Shown piece by piece: positions 59,052-64,000 of a stretch of 64,000 nucleotides of DNA. The stretch covers positions 62,001 to 126,000 of the forward strand of contig UCHV01000024.1 of NCBI GenBank assembly GCA_900472395.1. The letters are read 5' to 3'. Position numbers and translations under genes: made by a program. Under the pieces are notes generated by a model. The model had not been told where the DNA came from. It saw nothing but the letters and a program-made list of their open reading frames with translations, and did not search any database. Source of the stretch: Hyphomicrobiales bacterium (GTDB taxonomy: Bacteria > Pseudomonadota > Alphaproteobacteria > Rhizobiales > Rhizobiaceae). Position 1 is the first letter of the stretch; every line of letters starts with the position of its first letter.

Positions 59052-60123
59052 GCCGGCTCGCGCAGCAATGGCAAAAGCTGATCGCCCTGTCTGGAAATTT
59101 CGCGCAGATAGGGCGTGTCGGACAAGACGAAATGCGTGATGCCGAGATCGCGGTAGCGTTTCAGCGAGCGCGCCACATCCGTTGGCGAACCCACCAGCCA
59201 CGTGGTGCCAGCACCCCCACCACCGAATTTGCCAGGCGCTGTGTACAGGTTTTCGTCGAGCACATCGCCCCTGTTCTGGAGATCATAAAGGCGTTGCTGA
59301 CCCACCGCCTGCGGACGGCGTTCGTCGACCCAGTCGCTCTTGCCGGCTTTCGCCATCTCGGCAACCTTGGCTTCCGCGTCTGCCCAGGCCTGCTCGGTCG
59401 TGTCACGCACGAAAGTGGTGATGCGCAATCCGAACTCCAGCGGCGGCAAATCGCGGTCCTGTTTTTTGCTCAGCTGCTTCAGCCGGTCGATACGGGCGGC
59501 GATGCCCTCCAGGGGCTCACCCCAGAACAGCTGGATATCGGCCTCGCTCGCTGACACGCGCTCGGCGGCATCAGATGCACCGCCGAAATAAAGTTTCGGC
59601 GTGGGGCGGTTGGGCCTTGCGGCAATCCGTGGCGTCACTGTGGAATTGTCGAGCCAGTAATGCTCTCCCTTGAAGGTGACGTTATCCTCGCTCCAGAGAC
59701 GTCGGACCAGCCGCATGAACTCCTGTGTCCTGCCATAGCGTTCGGCCTGATCACCTTCCTGATCACCATAGGCGGCAATGCTGTCCTGACCTGAGACGAC
59801 GTTGATACGGACCCGGCCGCCGGACAAATGGTCGAGTGTCGCGATGGAAGAGGCGAGATTGGCGGGTTTCCAATAACCGGGCCGGATGGCGATCAGCGGC
59901 TCGAACGTTGTCGTGCGAGCTGCCAGCGCAGTCGCGACGGTAAACGTGTCCGGCCGGCCCCAGCCGGCTCCGAGCACGCGCCTTTCCATCCATGGTCTTC
60001 AAGCGCCTTGGCATGGCTGGTCAGGGTATCGAGGCTGTTGTGATCGTCGCGGGCAGGTTCTCCGCGATGGCCGGCCACGATCTGATTGGGGATATACCAG
60101 AGAAATTCCGACTGCTGGGTCAT
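59048..60123 (-). pseudogene. SsuD-like luciferase-family monooxygenase, frameshifted
   Basis: The N-terminal 45 or so residues (MTQQSEFLWYIPNQIVAGHR to LEDHGWKGA) lie in one frame from 60123. The rest, from LGAGWGRPDTFTVATALAAR, is in the next frame to 59048. A single missing base near 59985 accounts for the break. The corrected protein would be about 358 residues, a normal SsuD/SfnG-like length, with intact blocks GRVRINVVSGQDSIAAYGDQ and PKLYFGGASDAAERVSASEA. Reinitiation at the ATG at 59989 would give a product without the N-terminal strand, probably inactive. Confidence 0.8.
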
Positions 60124-60175
60124 TGTCCATCTAATCTTTTGAATGAAAAGGGAGTTCGAACGGAGAACCGTCCGG

Positions 60176-60907
60176 TTAGATGACGTGGGCTGCCTGCAAT
60201 GCCGTCAGCACATCGCTCTTGAGTTCGGCGAGCCGTGCTGCCCGGCGATCGCGCGGTCGAGCGACATCAACGGACAGATCGTGCTGGATGCCGCCATCGC
60301 CGGCGCCCATCATGTAGATGCGGTCGCCGAGATAGAGAGCCTCATCGATGTCATGGGTGACCAGCAGGAACGAGATGCCCCGCTGCTCCACCAGCTTGAG
60401 AACGAGATCCTGCAGCTTCATGCGAGTAAACGCGTCGACGGCGCTGAAAGGCTCGTCGAGCAACAGGATGCGCGGCTCGGTGTAGAGCGCGCGGGCGATG
60501 GCGACACGTTGGGCCATGCCGCCTGAAAGCGCTTTCGGCAGTGTTGCGGCATGGCCGGTCAGCCCCACATCGGCAATCAGCCCGTTTACACGCGCGGTGT
60601 CGAACTTGCCGCCATCTGCGAAGCCGATATTCTGGGCCACCGTCAGCCATGGCATCAGCCGCGGTTCCTGAAACACGAAGGCCACGGGCGGTGATTTTGC
60701 GTTTCCGTCATGTCCGGTTTTGACGGACACGCTTCCCGAAAACTGTTTGTCCAGCCCAGCTGCAATGCGCAGGAGGGTGCTCTTGCCGCAACCGCTCGGG
60801 CCGAGCAGGACAGCTGCCTGTCCATTCTCCAGACTCAGCTTGATGTCATGCAGGACAATCGTCTTGCCGAAAGCCTTTTCACGGACGTCTATATCGAGGA
60901 GGCTCAT
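60176..60907 (-). CDS. ABC transporter ATPase, SsuB-like
   Basis: A 243-residue ATPase with Walker A GPSGCGKSTLLRIAAGL, Q-loop FVFQEPRLMPWLTVAQNI, signature [15 protein letters not shown] and Walker B ILLLDEPFSAVD. The LMPW motif fits sulfonate-type importers. The ATG at 60907 overlaps the permease stop (ATGA). It is separated by 52 bp from the frameshifted monooxygenase gene downstream. Confidence 0.92.
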   Translation of the reverse strand: MSLLDIDVREKAFGKTIVLHDIKLSLENGQAAVLLGPSGCGKSTLLRIAAGLDKQFSGSVSVKTGHDGNAKSPPVAFVFQEPRLMPWLTVAQNIGFADGGKFDTARVNGLIADVGLTGHAATLPKALSGGMAQRVAIARALYTEPRILLLDEPFSAVDAFTRMKLQDLVLKLVEQRGISFLLVTHDIDEALYLGDRIYMMGAGDGGIQHDLSVDVARPRDRRAARLAELKSDVLTALQAAHVI

Positions 60908-61776
60908 GCCGGACGCCCTCCGATCGCGGTTGAATAGCTGTCGCGCCATGACAGGCAACGATCCTCAATCAGCTTGAACAGGCTGTCGGAGATTTTTCCG
61001 AGTATCGCGAGACAGATGATCGCAATCAGAACGAGGTCGGGGCGGGACAGTTCACGGCCGTCCGAGAGCATGTAGCCGATACCCTCCGAAGCGGCGAGCA
61101 GTTCGGCCGCGACAACGCTCAACCAGGCGAGCGACAGACCGTAACGCAGGCCGGTGAAGAGGTGCGGAAGAGAGGCCGGGATGAGGATGCGCCAGACGAG
61201 AACCGGCAGCGGCTGGCGATACATTTCTCCCACTTCCACCAGTTTGCGATCGACATTGCGAATGCCGGAAAACAGGCTGAGATAGACCGGGAAAAACGCG
61301 CTCTTGGCAATCAGCACGATTTTCGATGTTTCGCCGATGCCGAACCAGATCATCAGGAGCGGTACCCAGGCAAGGCTCGGCACGGCGCGAAGCGCCTGGA
61401 AACTCGGCTCCAGATAACGCTCGGCAGAATACCAGAGCCCGACAATTGACCCGACAACAATTGCCAGCAGCGAACCGAAGGCAAAACCGATCAGCACCCG
61501 CAGCGCGCTGGCGCCTATATTCGTCCACAGAGGCCCTTCGGCCAGATAGAGGAATGTCGTGTAGAGATCCGAAGGTGGGGGAAGCACATACGGGCTGACC
61601 CAGCCCATGCGCACGAACAGTTCGAGAAGGGCGAGCGCGCCGACCGGAACGATGGCGCCGCGCAGATCGAGGGACGCGATCCGGGCCGCAAACCCGGAAA
61701 CCGTGCCCACGGGGCGGCGCAGCGCCGTGGTTTTGTCCTGCGCCTCGCCCCTGAATTCGTGGGTGGAGAGCGTCAT
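60904..61776 (-). CDS. ABC transporter permease, SsuC-like
   Basis: A 290-residue inner-membrane permease with six hydrophobic segments. It has PYVLPPPSDLYTTFLYLAEG near the N-terminal half and an EAA loop region around KLVEVGEMYRQPLPVLVWRI and LIPASLPHLFTGLRYGLSLA. It overlaps the binding-protein gene upstream (ATGA at 61776-61773) and the ATPase gene downstream. It is the channel of the third Ssu-type importer in the window. Confidence 0.9.
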   Translation of the reverse strand: MTLSTHEFRGEAQDKTTALRRPVGTVSGFAARIASLDLRGAIVPVGALALLELFVRMGWVSPYVLPPPSDLYTTFLYLAEGPLWTNIGASALRVLIGFAFGSLLAIVVGSIVGLWYSAERYLEPSFQALRAVPSLAWVPLLMIWFGIGETSKIVLIAKSAFFPVYLSLFSGIRNVDRKLVEVGEMYRQPLPVLVWRILIPASLPHLFTGLRYGLSLAWLSVVAAELLAASEGIGYMLSDGRELSRPDLVLIAIICLAILGKISDSLFKLIEDRCLSWRDSYSTAIGGRPA

Positions 61777-62768
61777 GCGCCAAGCACTTTCCGCGCCGGA
61801 GCCGGATCAAGGAGTTTGCCGAGCACGTCATCGACGTCGGTGCCGGGGCGCAATACTTCCAGACCGAGCAGAGGCGTGGCCGTCTTGATGGAAGCCAGCA
61901 GCTCATCGCCGGGAACAGGATCCGTCCAGTCGCGCCGGTCCACCGTCAGCTTCGTGACCTGCGGATCGCCACCGGACTGTTGGGCGACAAAGGAGATGAA
62001 CTCCTCCTTGTTCGCAACAATCCATTTCTGTGTCTGCGCCCATACGCCCAGCACGCGCTCCACCGCTTTCGGGTGTTTGCCGAGAAACTCTTCCGACACG
62101 CTGAAAACGCTGCCCTCGCGCCAGGTCTTGTCGCTGAAGATAGCGCGGTCGCCGGCGATTTCCGCTTGCGCCGTCTGCGGATCGATACCAACCCAGGCAT
62201 CGACCTGCCCTTGCCGAAGCGCCGCAAATCCCTCCGGATGCTGCAGGTTGACGACCTTGAGATCGTTAATCGTCAGGTTGGATTTGGCGAGTGCGCGCAC
62301 CAGCGTGAAGTAGGGCGCGGTGCCCTTGGTGACCGCGATCGTCTTGCCTTTCAGATCCGCGACTGATTGCAGCGGTGAATCCTGTTTCACCTGAATTATC
62401 GACGAGCCGCCCCAACTCGCCACATAGATGACTTTCAGAGGCACGCCGTTGGCACGTGACAGGAAGGCGGAAAGGGCTGCAGAACCGGCGAAATCAGTCG
62501 ATCCGACCTTCAAAAATTCCAGCGAATTGTTGCTGCCGCGCGATTGCACCCAGGTGATCTTCGTGCCGACATCCTTGAATGCTTCCTCAAGCCAGCCCTT
62601 GTTTTTGATGAGCAGCGTATGGGAAGAGTAGAAGCCCCAGTCGAGCCGCAGTTCGGCTGGAAAATCCGGGTTGGATTGCGCAAAGGAGGCGCCAGTGGCG
62701 AGCGGGGATGCGAGGATTGCTCCGGCACCAAGTTTCAGCGCATGACGGCGAGAAAGCTTCGGGGGCAT
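61773..62768 (-). CDS. SsuA-like periplasmic binding protein
   Basis: A 331-residue binding protein with a twin-arginine-type signal (LSRRHALKLGAGAILASPLA, cleavage near SFAQ). Mature features include RLDWGFYSSHTLLIKNKGWL, VGSTDFAGSAALSAFLSRAN, DLKGKTIAVTKGTAPYFTLV and GQVDAWVGIDPQTAQAEIAG. It is the first gene of the operon. The 356-bp region upstream faces the Rrf2 gene, which may control it. Confidence 0.9.
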   Translation of the reverse strand: MPPKLSRRHALKLGAGAILASPLATGASFAQSNPDFPAELRLDWGFYSSHTLLIKNKGWLEEAFKDVGTKITWVQSRGSNNSLEFLKVGSTDFAGSAALSAFLSRANGVPLKVIYVASWGGSSIIQVKQDSPLQSVADLKGKTIAVTKGTAPYFTLVRALAKSNLTINDLKVVNLQHPEGFAALRQGQVDAWVGIDPQTAQAEIAGDRAIFSDKTWREGSVFSVSEEFLGKHPKAVERVLGVWAQTQKWIVANKEEFISFVAQQSGGDPQVTKLTVDRRDWTDPVPGDELLASIKTATPLLGLEVLRPGTDVDDVLGKLLDPAPARKVLGA

Positions 62769-63124
62769 TTAAAACGTCCTATGTCTATCAATTTTGTAGA
62801 TAATAAATATTAGACAGCTCAGTGCCCGCGGGTCGCGGCAAGGAATCCTAAAATCCGGGCGCGACCGGGAAAATTATGTTGAAAGACAAGAGTTGGTCCG
62901 CAAGCGCATTTTCCTGCCTGCTGCGCTTTGCGATCGATAAGATCATCGCGTCAGTTTCAACGTGTTACTGCCCGAAGCCGACGCTTGCAGGCGCACGCAC
63001 TCCGTGCTGCGCGTAAATCTGATGCCTCGAATGCCGGCTTTGTTGAACCATGCTGCGCCGGCGTGTATCGGAATGAACAGCTTTGTGCGCCGTGCCGAGG
63101 CGAAGGACGGGTATCAATATTTCT
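62769..63124. other. Divergent intergenic region between ssuA-like and rrf2 genes
   Basis: About 356 bp with no supported gene. The 50 bp next to the binding-protein gene are strongly AT-rich and contain the inverted arms TGTCTA (62782-62787) and TAGACA (62811-62816), a possible promoter-operator. No further structure was recognised. Confidence 0.4.
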
Positions 63125-63571
63125 ATGCTCACCAAGAAGGCAAAATATGGTCTCAAGGCGCTGCTCCATCTGGCGCAGCTTGAACCCGGCAAAACGGCCT
63201 TCGTGAGCGATATCGCCGAAAAGAACAACATCTCCAAGAAATTCCTCGATGCCATTCTCCTGGAATTGCGTAAAGCGGGCATCCTGCGCTCCAAGAAGGG
63301 GCCGGGTGGCGGCTACGCACTTTCCAGACCCGCTTCCGAGATTTCGATCGGGCAGGCGGTGCGAATTCTCGATGGGCCGCTGGCGCCGATCCGCTGTGCA
63401 AGCAAGACAGCCTTCGAGCCCTGCGATGATTGCGATCATCCGGAAGACTGCCAGGTCCGGCATTCGATGACGGAAGTCAGGGATGCCATTTCCGCGGTCC
63501 TCGACACGATGACGCTGGAGCAGATGGTTGCCAAGCGTTCGCCCGGCCTAGCAGACAGGGTCACCCGCTAA
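63125..63571 (+). CDS. Rrf2-family regulator with four-Cys motif
   Basis: A 148-residue winged-helix regulator of the IscR/CymR/NsrR family. It begins MLTKKAKYGLKALLHLAQLE, has recognition segment NNISKKFLDAILLELRKAGI and wing GPGGGYALSRPASEISIGQA. Cys91, Cys100, Cys103 and Cys109 (within IRCASKTAFEPCDDCDHPED and CQVR) could bind an iron-sulfur cluster. Spacing differs from IscR's C-x5-C-x5-C. ATG 63125 is where homology begins. It faces the Ssu-type operon and may link its expression to iron or sulfur status. Confidence 0.88.
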   Translation: MLTKKAKYGLKALLHLAQLEPGKTAFVSDIAEKNNISKKFLDAILLELRKAGILRSKKGPGGGYALSRPASEISIGQAVRILDGPLAPIRCASKTAFEPCDDCDHPEDCQVRHSMTEVRDAISAVLDTMTLEQMVAKRSPGLADRVTR

Positions 63572-63691
63572 TCAGAACTGGCCTTTCGGTGCCGGTAGTT
63601 TGCCGTTGAGGTGGAAATCGCGGATGGCATGGTGCTTCCAGCGCACCGGATCTTGCATCGCGCTGGTGTGGGTATCGCAGATGTGCCGGTC
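63572..63691 (-). pseudogene. C-terminal remnant of a SfnB/acyl-CoA-dehydrogenase-like gene
   Basis: The frame ending at the TGA (63574-63572) reads CDTHTSAMQDPVRWKHHAIR and then LNGKLPAPKGQF, which resembles the usual C terminus of SfnB/DszC-like acyl-CoA dehydrogenases. Only about 39 residues remain. It lies directly after, and in the same frame as, the stop of the flavin reductase gene. The rest of the gene is absent, so a deletion has brought this tail next to the reductase gene. Confidence 0.5.
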
Positions 63692-64000
63692 TCAGGACGA
63701 GACCGAGCCATATCGGCCATGGCTATAGATCAGTGGCGAACCGCCGCGCGCGGTTACCGCAACGACGCGGCCGATGATGATGGCATGACTGTGCCTCTCG
63801 ATGATCTCTTCCACCTCGCAATCGATCGACGCGAGCGAGCCGACCAGAGCGGAAGCACCCGTCACCAGCGTGGTCCATTCCGCACCGCCGTAACGCTGCC
63901 GGCCCTTCAATCCGTCCTTACCGGAAAACCGTTCGGCAACGACCTGATCCTCGATGTCGAGAATGTTGATGCAAAAATGCCCGTGTCTGGCGATGACCGG
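63692..64000 (-). CDS. Flavin reductase family protein (partial)
   Basis: Cut by the right edge; about 102 C-terminal residues are visible. The segment HGHFCINILDIEDQVVAERF, then SGKDGLKGRQRY and IDCEVEEIIERHSHAIIIGR match the FMN-binding split-barrel reductases (DIM6/NTAB, SsuE/HpaC-like). Such enzymes supply FMNH2 to two-component monooxygenases. It is well placed to serve the luciferase-like monooxygenases of the island. The stop is at 63692. Confidence 0.85.
   Translation of the reverse strand, partial: PVIARHGHFCINILDIEDQVVAERFSGKDGLKGRQRYGGAEWTTLVTGASALVGSLASIDCEVEEIIERHSHAIIIGRVVAVTARGGSPLIYSHGRYGSVSS

Noticed and set aside
1..64000. CRISPR array, tRNA, rRNA or complete insertion sequence
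   Set aside because: No regularly spaced direct repeats, tRNA cloverleaf-like genes, rRNA sequence or transposase genes with terminal repeats were noticed on reading both strands.

Overview
This window looks like accessory DNA from a Rhizobiales bacterium (Agrobacterium, Rhizobium or a relative), probably on a plasmid or secondary replicon. The reasons are GC-rich codon use, several stacked ABC importer operons, LysR, IclR and LuxR regulators, a LuxI/LuxR pair inside a catabolic island, toxin-antitoxin modules and several decayed genes. No rRNA, tRNA, CRISPR array or complete insertion sequence was seen.

Region 1 (1-17241) is an opine-like catabolic island with its own quorum-sensing pair. 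On the minus strand, reading leftward from 7553, lie a small [2Fe-2S] protein and two flavoprotein subunits like those of opine oxidases or hydrogen cyanide synthase, then a creatinase-type M24 hydrolase, then a polyamine/opine-type ABC importer that runs off the left edge. Facing it is an MmgE/PrpD gene. Next come luxR, luxI and a small ORF overlapping the luxI stop, all on the minus strand. They are followed by a C45 Ntn-hydrolase/acyltransferase, a saccharopine-dehydrogenase-like reductase, an alanine racemase, a DMT exporter, a frameshifted HAD gene and an IclR regulator. Two pairs of the same palindrome (CCATAnTATGG) sit in the two divergent intergenic regions. They tie the catabolic promoters to the promoter region shared by the C45 gene and luxR. 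This is the most interesting part of the window.

Region 2 (17285-20063) is scrap and stability DNA: a truncated zeta-like toxin with a small partner, a frameshifted ArsR gene, an apparently intact VapBC pair with a clear operator, and a badly decayed sugar-type ABC ATPase.

Region 3 (20261-30853) is a peptide/nickel-type ABC importer operon. Its downstream genes encode a flavin monooxygenase-like protein, a 2-hydroxychromene-2-carboxylate isomerase-like protein and an unusual SDR. A LysR regulator and an aldo/keto reductase lie upstream. The substrate is unknown.

Region 4 (31037-37432) is an SsuABC-type importer followed by two paralogous NtaA/SnaA/DszA-type flavin monooxygenases and a rhodanese, probably for organosulfur uptake and desulfurization.

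Region 5 (37809-45565) is a siderophore system: a FecI-type sigma factor, FecR, a transducing TonB receptor, FhuD-like and FhuB-like proteins and FhuF. No dedicated ATPase gene is present.

Region 6 (45837-48282) holds a Phd/YefM antitoxin with a frameshifted PemK-like toxin, then a GlxA-type regulator with an isochorismatase-like hydrolase.

Region 7 (48553-64000) is a second and third organosulfur island. It has two more SsuABC-type importers, three more luciferase-like monooxygenases (one frameshifted), a BigR/SqrR-like ArsR repressor with an 18-bp palindrome, LysR and Rrf2 regulators, and a flavin reductase cut by the right edge. Across the window there are three SsuABC-like importers and five luciferase-like monooxygenases, so sulfur scavenging is the dominant theme of the right half.
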